64,000 nt of DNA from Cercis canadensis (lineage: Eukaryota; Streptophyta; Magnoliopsida; Fabales; Fabaceae): the NCBI GenBank assembly GCA_003255065.1, contig QAOA01007401.1, forward strand, positions 428,044-492,043. The letters are read 5' to 3'. The translations under genes were made by a program, and so were the position numbers. Below the pieces are notes generated by a model that worked only from the letters and a program-made list of their open reading frames with translations, was not told where the DNA came from and ran no database searches. Of the stretch, positions 11,523-21,453 are shown piece after piece. Numbering within the stretch: the first letter of the stretch is position 1; the number at the start of each line of letters is the position of its first letter.

Positions 11523-11616
11523 ATGATAATTCCTACATATATCATAAAAGAGTAGCCTATACATGAAACACACCCACAAGGACCTGATCATACATATGCA
11601 TTAATGCATGAACCAA

Positions 11617-11871
11617 TTAAAATTTGGTGAGTCTACCCCATCGGTTTTGTGGTTTTCCCCTCCTATAATTTACAACCATGATCCCACCGTAGTGATTAAT
11701 AACAGCAGGCTCTTCCATCTCATCATTGGGCACTTGAACCACCCAACGTCCTTGACTTGCCGGAAATACCCCGTTGGCATTGGCATTGGACTTTCTCTTT
11801 GGACCATAGAACATGTCAATCACTGCAAAGCCTTCCAAACCAATTTCTCTAAGGTTTGCTTGACGTGCCAT
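11617..11871 (-). CDS. Small protein family, member 4 (84 aa)
   Basis: Begins MARQANLREIGLEGFAVI, then DMFYGPKRKSNANANGVFPA, SQGRWVVQVPNDEMEEPAVI, NHYGGIMVVNYRRGKP and the tail QNRWGRLTKF. Compared with members 2 and 3 it has an Asn/Ala expansion after the basic PKRKS and a shortened block before HYGG. The ATG at 11871 is at the family position; the frame stays open for about 40 codons upstream, but no ATG is found there. The tail QNRWGR is identical to member 1 although the flanks differ, which argues for selection on the C-terminus. Function unknown. Confidence 0.8.
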   Translation of the reverse strand: MARQANLREIGLEGFAVIDMFYGPKRKSNANANGVFPASQGRWVVQVPNDEMEEPAVINHYGGIMVVNYRRGKPQNRWGRLTKF

Positions 11872-11989
11872 AGATGCTTTACACAGTAGAACCTGCAAAA
11901 TAAAACAGCACATGCAGACTGAGTAAGCCCCGGTTACTTTGTTTTTTGTTGCCTGGTTTCTTTCTTGCTTCAAAGTAGGGAGCCCAAAA

Positions 11990-12099
11990 TCCACTTTTAT
12001 ATAGGAAGAAAAAGTGTAGAGTATGTGTGGTGCCCCCAGGTTTTTTACTAAAGCAGTGGTTCTTTAGCATCCGCTGCAGAAACTACATGTGGAGCCACT
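11990..12099 (-). promoter_or_regulatory. Promoter of small-protein gene 4
   Basis: TATA box (CCTATATAAAAGTGG on the minus strand, near 11991-12005) with the shared module further upstream than usual (12056-12099: GTGGTTCTTTAGCATC, then CTGCAGAAACTACATGTGG). About 50 extra bases separate TATA box and module compared with genes 2 and 3. Confidence 0.55.
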
Positions 12100-12375
12100 A
12101 GGCGTGTCCATCTAGTAATTAAATTGTCTTTTCTTCATATCATAAATCAATCATTGTATTGATTTTATTCTGGGCTTCAAAGCTTAATTTGGGTTAAAAT
12201 AAGAAACACTGTGGATAGGATCTTTAGGATGAGAATCTTTTCAACTCATATGATCTGAGAATATTAGGCGTGTCCATCTAGTAATTAAAGCGTCTTTTCT
12301 TCATATCTTGAATCAATCATTGTATTGATTTTATTCTGAGCTTCAAAGTTTAATTTGGATTAAAATAAAAAAATA
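12099..12375. repeat. Local tandem duplication, about 166 bp
   Basis: A block starting 'taggcgtgtccatctagtaatta' at 12099 recurs at 12265 with a few changes (poly-Q/TATTGATT block, then 'cttcaaag.ttaatttgg'). A third, partial copy of the block's end ('gtggatag.atctttaggatgagaa') is near 12510. No n separates the first two copies, so this may be a true local duplication. Confidence 0.6.
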
Positions 12376-12882
12376 GGTTAAAATTTAAATTATATGAACC
12401 ATGTCAGATTAATACAATATATATATAAAAAAAAANAAAAAAATGTAACTTGTATGCATGTAAGAGAAATGTAGCATAGCACATTAGCACCCCAAATAAA
12501 AAATATTGTGGATAGAATCTTTAGGATGAGAACCTTTTCAACTCATTATCTGATCTCCCAGTCATAAAGGCATTAAAAACAAATAAAATAGGGGACGCGT
12601 TGAATCTTATTCCAATCTGAACCTTCTTTTTCTTTTTCTAATTCTTTTTTACTTTTAAAACTATGGAAGAAAGTATAATTTATTTTGGCATTTTAGTTTT
12701 GTACTTTAGCTTCATTTTTATTACTATTGATTACGACATATAAGAGTAAGCCATGGCTTTTACCGAAATGATCCTAGTGTATATGAGTGGATTAAGTAAT
12801 ACATAATGAATTTATTAATTCCTCACTGGATTATCCTAATTAATCCTAATTAACAAGTGGGACCAAAGTGACTAGATGCTCC

Positions 12883-13350
12883 AACAATTTGTATGAAACA
12901 CAATATAAAGCAAAGTCATTCCGCGTTCCATGGATCAGATTCGATATGCATATTGAAGCTTCTTAGTTAAGTTTGTTGAAGAATATTGTCTTGTATATCT
13001 TTAACTAACTGATTAATAGTGATTTATCGTTTACCAAAAACATAATGATTTATCCCTCCGACATACAATGACTCTCTCTCTTAGTTCTTAATTTTCTCTC
13101 TTTAGAAGAAGAGNTGCTCCAACAATTTGTATGAAACACGATATAAAGCAAAGTCATTCCGTGTTCCATGGATCAGATTCGATATGCAAATTGAAGCTTC
13201 TTAGTTAAGTTTGTTGAAGAATATTGTCTTGTATATCTTTAACTAACTGATTAATAGTGATTTATCGTTTACCAAAAACATAATGATTTATCCCTCCGAC
13301 ATACAATGACTCTCTCTCTTAGTTCTTAATTTTCTCTCTTTAGAAGAAGA
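12883..13350. repeat. Duplicated flanks around the scaffold join at 13114
   Basis: About 230 bases before the n at 13114 are repeated directly after it, with roughly three differences (for example ccgcgttcc against ccgtgttcc). The placement exactly at a join suggests two overlapping contig ends or two haplotypes joined end to end, not a biological duplication. Confidence 0.8.
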
Positions 13351-13784
13351 GTTCTAGCTCAGTGGAATGTGCTCTTAGTTTAAGTCTGATCTCTTCACCC
13401 CTTTCTCTACTTTGAATTCCCTTAATCGCAAATGGATTCACTATTTACCTACCAGCAATTTTTTTCTCTCTCTCTTTAGTTTAAACCCATTGTTGTTATT
13501 ACTTTTATTAATTTTTGATAGTGAATTTATCTTGTTCCTTTGCCCGTAAATACAAGCCATTCGACAAACCACATTATATAAGTGTCTCGATTTCTTTCTT
13601 TCTTTCTATTTTGCTTTGTGAATCAAATCCCAGCTACCTTATTTCCGTTAAGTCATGTTGTTTATAACAAGGTCACCGTATTTCTTCATGAAGAAAACAT
13701 TATCTTGAGTATAATATTATTCTACTATCAAAGTCTCAAAAAATCTCTGTAGAAATTATGAATCTGATTTGGAACTTACTTCTT

Positions 13785-14190
13785 TATATACTTCAAAAAG
13801 ACACTTTGAATAAATACAACTTGTTTGTTATGAACACTGTTGACGTTAGACACTAATCAAACTACCAAAGTACAAATACAATCCAATTCGATGATTATCT
13901 AAAAATATCTTATTCAAAGCTCAAAGTGTCCCATGATCAAGATATTTAAATATCTTTGACTTGCTACTTAATTGGGCTTGCAACATGAATTTGTATAATC
14001 CATTATAGTGTTCAAGATATTTAAATATCTTTAACTTGATAGTTAATTGGGCTTGCAACATGGGTTGTGCAATCCATTATCTCAAAGTTACACAAGGACT
14101 CTTAGGTTGGTCTTATAAAGATTCAAACTCCCTTAAGTTTGTCCAATGTAAAACTTAGTTCCTTTATTCATTTTACAAACTATTCAACAA
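13785..14190 (+). repeat. Dispersed repeat, copy 1 (inverted relative at 19.1 kb)
   Basis: This stretch ('gatcaagatatttaaatatctttgacttgc', 'aattgggcttgcaac', 'caaagttacacaaggactc') is found again in reverse complement at about 19095-19500. Within it the AGATATTTAAATATCT palindrome occurs twice. Probably a non-coding transposon fragment, possibly an LTR piece; the class is not clear. Confidence 0.55.
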
Positions 14191-14669
14191 TATATCAACA
14201 AAATCAAAAGCTTAACACAGCCATGTCTATTGACATCACGCTGTACAATCACATTTCGGTGAGTTGATTATAAATTTCGTTAGATTTAAAATTATAGTTA
14301 GCTTGATTTTCTATAGAAGGTTACGATATCTTCTTTTCTCTAAAAATGTTTATGGACTTATGATTATTTAGCCAGTTTGGGCCTGATATATTGGAGAAGA
14401 TATATTATATGGTGATGACTTGTATTATGCAAGTTCATAACAGTAATAAAATTTAAAGCAGCCATTAGCAAAACTTGTAATTTATGCTTTAAAAGCATGA
14501 TATTATTCTCGATTATCTGTCAGATGCAAGAGGGCAAGAGCCATAAATCGCTTCACTTTCTCACTAGAAGCATGGAAAAACTTCAGAATTGTGCTATATG
14601 GAAACTAAAAGATGAATATTAATTGTTCCATATGTCTACCCGTCACATGTTTGTACCTGAATCACCCCT

Positions 14670-14775
14670 GCCATATAACATTTATTTATTTTTATTTTAG
14701 TTACGATTTTAGATTTAAACATAATCTAAAAGTCATGAGACAACATCATTACCACTCGGCCACAGGCCGTTTAGT
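14670..14775 (-). mobile_element. Possible tRNA-derived SINE fragment
   Basis: Read on the minus strand, CGGCCTGTGGCCGAGTGGTA resembles a tRNA A-box region, followed about 90 bases on by an A-rich tail (AAATAAAAATAAATAAATG). No clear target duplication was found, so this is tentative. Confidence 0.4.
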
Positions 14776-15160
14776 CAATATATAACATGCAAAAATTAAA
14801 TATTTACTTAATGCTACAACTGGCCCAATTTTTTTTTTTTTAAAATATGTTAACAATAAATTATATAAACGTCCCTCTTCATTCGATAAAATGACAAAAG
14901 TCTTACTTTAATTTTTATTTTTATTTTTAAAAGTAAACAAGTACTCCTGTATTTGAAATTTTTAACTAACGGAAATGTACGGTGGAAATTCAGGAAATAA
15001 AGGGATATCTTATATTTGGATGTTATTTAATCTTGGGAAGAGGCTAAAATATAAACACCAGAGACTATAGGTAGTAAATAAAAAGCGCTTCCATAACTTT
15101 CACACAAGTTACGTTATATACTGACACAAACTACAAAGGTACTGAAAGCATATCAGCCTT

Positions 15161-15206
15161 CAGATGCAGAGAACCTCATGTTTTGGAAGTCTCTGATAAT
15201 CGAGCT
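15161..15206 (-). promoter_or_regulatory. Degenerate 3'-UTR hairpin of small-protein gene 5
   Basis: The motif order (cagatgcag, gaacctcatg, ggaagtctc, cgagctc) is kept about 100 bases after the stop codon, but pairing is weak. Recognised by alignment with the other copies rather than by a good stem. Confidence 0.3.
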
Positions 15207-15304
15207 CTTCCAAACTTATAATTACAAGAAAATAGCATGCATGAGAAAAGACACACTGAGTAGTAGTACTCGTACCTACGCCAATTGAAGCTCATATCTG
15301 ATAT

Positions 15305-15529
15305 CTAAATTCTAAACCTAGCCCAAGCCAAACGTACTTTTGGCTTTGACCTTGGCTTCTGATTATTGTCAAAGGTGTTCCTGCCAAATTGAGCTGCTGC
15401 TTCGTTGTTGTCATCAATATCAAGCACTTGATCAGGTTGCGCCGCAGGCCTTCTGTGTGGACCATAGTACTTGTCTATCAGAGCAAACCCATCCGCTGCG
15501 ATCGCTCTCAGGTCTGCTTGAGGTGCCAT
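15305..15529 (-). CDS. Small protein family, member 5 (74 aa)
   Basis: Begins MAPQADLRAIAADGFALIDK, then YYGPHRRPAAQPDQ, followed by an acidic stretch VLDIDDNNEAAAQFG and a basic tail ending KPKVRLAWARFRI. The aromatic WVVQ segment of members 1-4 is missing and the QNRWGR tail is replaced by a different basic/aromatic tail, so this is a diverged paralogue. The N-terminal block is still strongly conserved. The ATG is at the family position and the promoter and leader motifs are present, so it is probably active. Function unknown. Confidence 0.75.
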   Translation of the reverse strand: MAPQADLRAIAADGFALIDKYYGPHRRPAAQPDQVLDIDDNNEAAAQFGRNTFDNNQKPRSKPKVRLAWARFRI

Positions 15530-15608
15530 AGAGAATAGGTTGAGTGATACGATATCTATTTGCTTTTAGGGTTATCTGTTTTCTTGCTTCGAAGTATGAA
15601 GTCCAAAC

Positions 15609-15679
15609 TCCCTTTATATAGACAGCCAAAGTGCTTCTTTTGCATTCCTTTCAGTAGCAACATATGGAACCAAGAATAT
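15609..15679 (-). promoter_or_regulatory. Promoter of small-protein gene 5
   Basis: TATA box TATATAAAGG (minus strand, near 15612-15621) and a diverged upstream module (plus strand GTGCTTCTTTTGCATTCC, then AACATATGGAACCAAGAAT). ATATG and CCAAGAAT match gene 1. The leader motif is present with one change. Confidence 0.5.
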
Positions 15680-16625
15680 GGACACTTGGGCACTGCACAC
15701 ACTGATACCAAAATTAAGGGAGTTATTTTTAATAATTTATAATTGTTATATAATAGTTTGCACTTTTATCAAAATTACACTGTTGATTTTCTCATTAACG
15801 ATTATTTTCATGCACTTTAAAAGAACTAAATTAATATGTTTCTAGAGGTTTATGTATGATATCAGATATCTGCTTTTTTTTTTTTTTTTTAAATATTNTT
15901 TTTTTTTTAATATTGTCCATCAGATATATGCTTTTTTTACGTTGTCCATCAGATATCTGCTATTGGAATCATTTTAACACTGCAAAAAAGGGAAGGCTGT
16001 AACTATCTTCCAACACTTAGAGATGCATTAAAAACGGAAATTAGTTCCTAATCTTTATTAATCAGCAAAATAAACGGAATTTTATAGAAAATTAATGAAG
16101 GTGCGCACTAGGTTTGTTCACTATCAGCAGCGCTTTGTTTGGGAATAAAGAACATTCATATTGGATAGATAGAACTAAGACTGAGACTCTTTGAACTCGT
16201 ACTGCCCCAGTCTCAGCCTTAAAGGCGGGAATATCATAAAGGAAACACGTGAACAAATTCCCTACTTTGAAAAAACAAAGAATCTGGAGTAGAAAGTATA
16301 AATCAGATATTAAATATCGCTTTTGACAATTAGAACATTTTCAGCAGATGTATTTAACTTGCTTTTCATTATTTTCGGTTCAAAAAAACTAACCCTACAA
16401 TGATTGATGATTGATTCTTTTCAACCTGATGAATGGTTGGCCTATAATTATTCTTACCCTATAACTGTCTAGTCAATATAGTTAACGGGGAATTTGATTC
16501 CCAAGACCACCACCCCCTCCCCTCCCCCCACACCCCCCAAAAAAAAAAAAAATCCCACAAAAACAAGTAAATGCTTTGCTACAAGTGGGTGTAGCATTAC
16601 TTCTTCTAAAGTTCAAGAGATTCTC

Positions 16626-16870
16626 GTAGGACTCATTTCTTAATTTTAGTGTTATTATGAAGATTTAAAAAAAAATAAAACACCCAATATATATCAAAAC
16701 AATTAGTTTTTTACAAAATAAAGAAAAAATTGTAAAAACAAAAATTACTAAAATATTAAAAAAAAATTGAACCTCAAGTTTTATCAATTGTTAGGTATTT
16801 AATTGACACTTGATGACTCTATTTATTGATATATTTGCAATGACGCTAAAATCAAGAAATGAGTCCTACT
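16626..16870. mobile_element. MITE with about 30-bp inverted ends
   Basis: The left end GTAGGACTCATTTCTTAATT (then TTAGTGTTATT) pairs with the right end AATGACGCTAAAATCAAGAA (then ATGAGTCCTAC) as an imperfect inverted repeat; about 180 bases of AT-rich sequence lie between. No coding capacity. The superfamily is not assigned. The exact ends and target duplication are unclear. Confidence 0.65.
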
Positions 16871-18254
16871 CATACCCCTCAATTTGTGAGCAATTATCCC
16901 CAACTTAGTGCAAGTAGCTTAGTGATATCCCCTTCCCGGACCCTGCAAAAAAAAGAAATAAAAAATTCTGAAAGCATTTAAGCTTGTTGAAGAATGCTGC
17001 ATTACCACTTCTGTGTCTTTTACTGATTAATGATTAAATGATAACTAATATATATTGTACAGAACAATCAACATACTAAAACACAATCACATATTTTACA
17101 TATAATAATCACATAACTCAAGAAATTTTGATAATTTTACTATATATATGAATAACCTAATTGAAGATATGTTCAAATTTTATGACTCATGTGTCCTTAC
17201 CCCAAACAAAAAAAACTGATGAAATGAATTACCCCTTAAAAGTGCTTGATATAAATTAATAACCCATAAATAGAACCTCTTTGTTCTTTTTATCTTACGT
17301 TAGCCTGCTGACATAAAACACAATGACGAAGTATAAATTGCGTTTGATAATCAATGTGAATAACTTTTTTGAGATGCTCACGTGCTCTTATAAATATCTT
17401 ATTTTCTTTCTTTAGGCAAAGATATATGCTTAAGGAAGATTATTATGTATGATTAGAGAAATCTATAATTTATTATAGTAAAAGCTAACACTAATACAAT
17501 TAAATATAGGTAGTTGGGGCACGCCAAAAAAGAAAAGTTTGGTTCTACTGAAACTTTATCTGAAGCCATATTAAATCTGTTATTGTTCCAGAAACTTTGA
17601 TTAATCGATGTGGAGTACATAATTTGGATTTTATATAAGAATATTCGTAAGCTTTCACATTTTTTTGACTGAAAAGAGGGGGAAATGGGGAGGAAATTCT
17701 GATGCTCGATCAATGTTCTTTTATTAGTAGTAAACAAATTTATAGTTTGCTTTTGACAAACCTAACACCCAAGAGATAATAAAAAGGAAAATATCTAACT
17801 CGAGGATCTCTAATATAAAAAGGAAACCATGAGTTAGCTCAAATTCGAGCTTTTCGATTTTTTTTTTTTTAATTTATTCGTTAGGTTCTTAATAAGCTTA
17901 ATTAATTGAGAAATGGAACTATTCCTAATCTTCATACTGAATAGAGTTTGTCACAACTTTTTCATTCCTTTTATTTTGGGTTCAAATATGTTTTTATTCT
18001 TAAAATTCTCTGGACTTAAAATTTATGTTTATTGATCTAATACTAAATTATTCATTTGAGATATCCTAATTTATTAACAAATTGTAATGTAATCCCTGCT
18101 TAAATAAAATTCTATAAATTAGGATAAATTATATTCAGTTAACTAGCAATTAAAAGGAACAAAGTTCATTAAAAAAAAATAGTGTAAATTTACATAATGA
18201 AAATAGGGCATTGTCTTCAATCTATTTATTCTTTTACTCGAGAAAATTTTATTG

Positions 18255-18600
18255 ATATCAGCAAATGTGGTGACTAGCTCCTTGGCCAAACGCGCAAGAG
18301 AAAAGTTGTGTTCTTTTGGGTAGTGACCCCACGTACCTTGGTGCAAATAAATATAAAATATATAGTGTGTATAATATATAAAATTAGGGGCATAGCTTCA
18401 AAGTTGAAACAAGCGCAAGAGATCAACACAATGGAAACAAAGGAAATAAATTATATTATTGACCCAATTCCAATTATTGTTACTATTAGGTAGTAGCAGT
18501 AGCATTGGTGGAAGTCAAGTTGGAGAGGTCTCTACATCCCTGCCTTGGGGGTGGCTTATTGTCTCTACACTTACCTAGCATGCGTCCTTTTGGCTATGCC
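18255..18600 (+). pseudogene. Remnant of a small secreted Cys-rich protein gene, copy 1
   Basis: The block matches parts of the locus at 23466-24150: the upstream region (ctccttggccaaa...agagaaaag) and the 3' part (ggagaggtctctacatccctgcc...ggcttattgtct) are both recognisable and close together, so much of the middle is gone. A fossil with no usable coding region. It shows that this gene type was once present in at least two copies in the array's spacers. Confidence 0.5.
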
Positions 18601-19094
18601 ATGACATCCTGACCCAGCTAACATGGGGTAGGTCTTTTTTTTTTTTTTGCTAGTAGTTTATATGATCTTATATATGCATGGTGGGAGTTGATTCAACTAA
18701 TAAAGATCAAATTATTTTGTTTGTAAGGCATAAGTTTGAATTTCACTGCAAGCAGTCTTTTTTTGGTAGACAATCTGTAAGTAACATTGTAAGCCCTCGT
18801 TAAGACCTATGACATACTCTTACCTTGAAATAGAGTAGCTTCTCTTCACTCTAAATTTTTATAAACCAAAAAATATATATATGCATCATTAAATAATTCA
18901 TTTTTTTTTCTCAAGGTACTTTCGTTGTCATATTTATCACAAACTTTTAGATCATCACATATGGTTTTATTACATATCTTCCTCAATTTTCATTAAGTAA
19001 CATTGAAGTGATTAAGATTGTTTTCCCCAAAATAAAGATTTGTTAATAATTTGCACATATTTTTCTTTTGAATTGAAAATATATCAAAGCTAAT

Positions 19095-19500
19095 AGCGTA
19101 TGGATAGTTTGTAAAATAGATAAGATAACTAAGTCTCACATTGAACAAATTTAGGGGAGTTTGAGTCCTTATAAGTCCAAGAGCCTTTGCGTAACTTTGA
19201 GATATAATAGGCTGCACAAGGTCATATTGCAAGCCCAATTAACTAGCAAGTCAAAGATATTTAAATATCTTGATTTGGCACTTGGGCTTTGAATTGGCAA
19301 ATAATTTGTAGATTCGGTTTTAATCTAGATCGAATAATGTTTGATCCAGTTTTGATGGTTTTTACAGATTGCTTCATCAGAGAGTTATGACTCATTGATT
19401 AGTGTCGTTTGACAACAAACAGTTATAACTGTTCATAACATACCATTATATTTGTTTATAACTGACAATTGTATTTGTTTAAAGTATCTTTTTAAAGTTT
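19095..19500 (-). repeat. Dispersed repeat, copy 2 (inverted relative of 13.8 kb)
   Basis: Reverse-complement match to 13785-14190, including AAGATATTTAAATATCTT and 'caagcccaattaact'. The two copies could form a large stem if co-transcribed, but they are about 5 kb apart. Probably a transposon fragment. Confidence 0.55.
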
Positions 19501-20175
19501 AGAAATAGGGAAGGTTCCATTGTTTTTGGCAATTCAAATTCACAATTTCAATAGAGAATTTTTTAGGCTTTGTTATGACTGATTCCCATGAAATTATAAG
19601 TTTATTTTAGTTGTTGTATAGAATCACATACACACACTCACGTTTCATGCAATTTTGAGCGGGCTATTATTGGATGCATATGATCATTCAATAGATAATT
19701 ACGTAAAAGTCATAAATTATTTTTAAATTTTAGAATGGTCGACTAAATGCTTAATAAAAATGAAATCATTATATAGACTTCTTGAATTAATAGGAAAGCC
19801 TAGAATATAAATGCACCCTTGCAAACGTGTAGCATGATAGAGAAATCGTTATATGAAGTAAATGGATTCTCTGACGCCAAACATATTAGAAGTAAAATAA
19901 GATAACTATCACTACTACCCACACATAACTTATTTTACTTAACTGCTGCATATATACCTACAGTAACGGGTTATGGCACCCAAGGAACCAAAGAGACAGA
20001 CGAGGGTAAGATTTTTGGTCTGTAAACGGAAGGATATATAATCATGGGAAGAGGCAAAATATAGACATATAAAAACTAGTTAATATTAAAAAGGCACTTG
20101 GCTGATATGACTTAATTCCACACAAGTTACATTATACTAACACAAACTACAAGGTAGTTGCGGCCTATCAGCCTT

Positions 20176-20215
20176 CAGCTGCAGATAACCTCATGTTGTT
20201 GGAGGTCTCCGAGCT
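20176..20215 (-). promoter_or_regulatory. 3'-UTR hairpin variant of small-protein gene 6
   Basis: The outer AGCT/AGCT pairing is retained. The inner stem is shifted: ACCTC pairs with GAGGT around a 9-base loop. A stem is therefore kept although several bases differ from genes 2 and 3. It lies about 115 bases after the stop codon. Confidence 0.5.
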
Positions 20216-20330
20216 CTTCCAAACTTTAAAATTACAAGTAAAAAGCATGCATAAGAAAAGACACACTTAATAGTAGCTTGTACACTAGAACTAGTACCTA
20301 CGTCAATTGAAGCTTAATTTTATCTGATAT

Positions 20331-20549
20331 CTAAACCAATGGCCTACCCCAACGATACTGTGGCTTTGGCTTCCCACCAAATTCAGTTGCTAGCTCCTTG
20401 CTGTTAACAGTAGGCACTTCATGTTTGGGACCTTGGAACCCCCAACGCCCTTGCTGGGCAGGAGTGGACCCTCTCTGTGGACCATAAAACTTGTCTATCA
20501 GAGCAAACCCTTCATAACCGATCTCTTTAAGGTCTTTTGGAGGTGCCAT
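20331..20549 (-). CDS. Small protein family, member 6 (72 aa)
   Basis: Begins MAPPKDLKEIGYEGFALIDK, then FYGPQRGSTPAQQGRWGFQG, PKHEVPTVNSKELATEFGGK and the tail PKPQYRWGRPLV. It keeps the N-terminal block and the KPQxRWGR tail but is shorter in the middle and lacks the MIMNYP segment. The ATG at 20549 is at the family position. It is basic and soluble, with no signal peptide. The last of the clean six-member minus-strand run. Function unknown. Confidence 0.78.
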   Translation of the reverse strand: MAPPKDLKEIGYEGFALIDKFYGPQRGSTPAQQGRWGFQGPKHEVPTVNSKELATEFGGKPKPQYRWGRPLV

Positions 20550-20647
20550 ATTGGGTGCTAAAACAGAACTGATAAGAGAGTAATCTAGATATTCTATTGG
20601 CTTTTTGGGTTATCTGGCTTCTTGCTCCAAACTACGAAACCATATTC

Positions 20648-20719
20648 CTGTTTATATAGATAGCAAAAGGTGTTCTGTGGCATCCCTTGAGCAGCAAGCA
20701 ACGCATAGAACCAAGAATA
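20648..20719 (-). promoter_or_regulatory. Promoter of small-protein gene 6
   Basis: TATA box TATATAAACAGG (minus strand, about 20650-20661) and a diverged module (plus strand GTGTTCTGTGGCATCCC, then GCAGCAAGCAACGCATAGAA, then CCAAGAAT). The leader reads TTTGGAGCAAGAAG instead of TTTGAAGCAAGAAA. Confidence 0.5.
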
Positions 20720-21160
20720 AAGTGACACTTGGAAAATGCTTGGAAGGAACAGTTTTATAGAATATTTATGGTATAGAGTTGTTTTGCATTATTTTATATA
20801 TATGCAAATTCTTATGGGCTTCATATTGGAATCATTTTATCATAGTATAAAGGTACTCCTAATTAAATAATTACCATGTGATACATAAGTTTTGCTAACA
20901 AGATCTCAAATCAAATCTGCTTCATCTCGACTACTCTACCTTCTTAAGTCAAGTCACGGTTTGATCAAAAGTAAGCAGTCCATACAAAGATTAGAGGATT
21001 CATGAAATCAAAGGGGAATTTGTTCATACTTATCCCTACCTAGGGTGTAGTTTTTCCTTTTCTTCTCTTTTGTCACCCAAAAAAAATAATAAATGAAAGT
21101 ATGCCTAATTAAGTGTGTTCACTATCGGCTGCACTTTATTGGGGAATAAATAAAGAAAAT

Positions 21161-21453
21161 TGTATTAGATATAAAATCATTCATGGGTCTTTACCTAACA
21201 GTTTAAGCTTTTAGGTTGAATCAGTTCTTGACATGGTATCAGAGCCTCTTTGACCAAACGGTCAGGAGATCGAATCCTTCTGCCCCCACTTTCTCAATTA
21301 AATTGAAATTTCAGCACAAGATATAAATGAGCATGTGCTTTGTCCACGCTTCAAGCCCAAAGGGCTTTAGCGTGCGGGGGTATGTTAGATATAAAATCAT
21401 TCATGGGCCTTCACTTAACAGCTTAAGTTTTTAGGTTGAATCGGTTCTTGACA
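21161..21453 (+). mobile_element. Miniature LTR element (TRIM/SMART type)
   Basis: Two direct repeats of about 73 bp (21161-21233 and 21381-21453, 'ttagatataaaatcattcatggg' ... 'ttaggttgaatc.gttcttgaca') flank about 147 bp of non-coding sequence. Right after the first repeat is TGGTATCAGAGC (21234-21245), the plant primer binding site for initiator-Met tRNA. A G-rich stretch (gcgggggta) precedes the second repeat, as a polypurine tract would. The relatives of this spacer at 25920 and 46020 lack it. No coding capacity; it would depend on other elements. A clean target duplication was not found. Confidence 0.7.

Larger units (their letters stand above)
12376..15150. other. Intergenic spacer 4
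   Basis: No gene is supported. It contains the join at 12436, the duplicated flanks described above, a dispersed repeat at 13785-14190, and near 14670-14775 a possible minus-strand SINE. The spacer blocks of the array (sequence leading to a 'tctttttaactaactgattaa' block at about 13000) are still recognisable. Confidence 0.45.
15680..20160. other. Intergenic spacer 5
   Basis: No intact gene is supported. It holds a poly-T join (n at 15898), a (C)n/(A)n tract at 16510-16550, a MITE (16626-16870), a remnant of a Cys-rich peptide gene (18255-18600), a dispersed repeat shared with 4.7 and 9.0 kb (18690-18870) and the inverted dispersed repeat (19095-19500). Spacer blocks typical of the array recur near 16100-16330 and 17230-17340. 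Confidence 0.45.

Noticed and set aside
12099-12375. Tandem duplication considered as a satellite array
   Set aside because: Only two full copies and a partial third; better described as a local duplication.
21234-21245. tRNA-like TGGTATCAGAGC
   Set aside because: Considered as part of a tRNA gene, but there is no cloverleaf; it is a primer binding site in a miniature LTR element.
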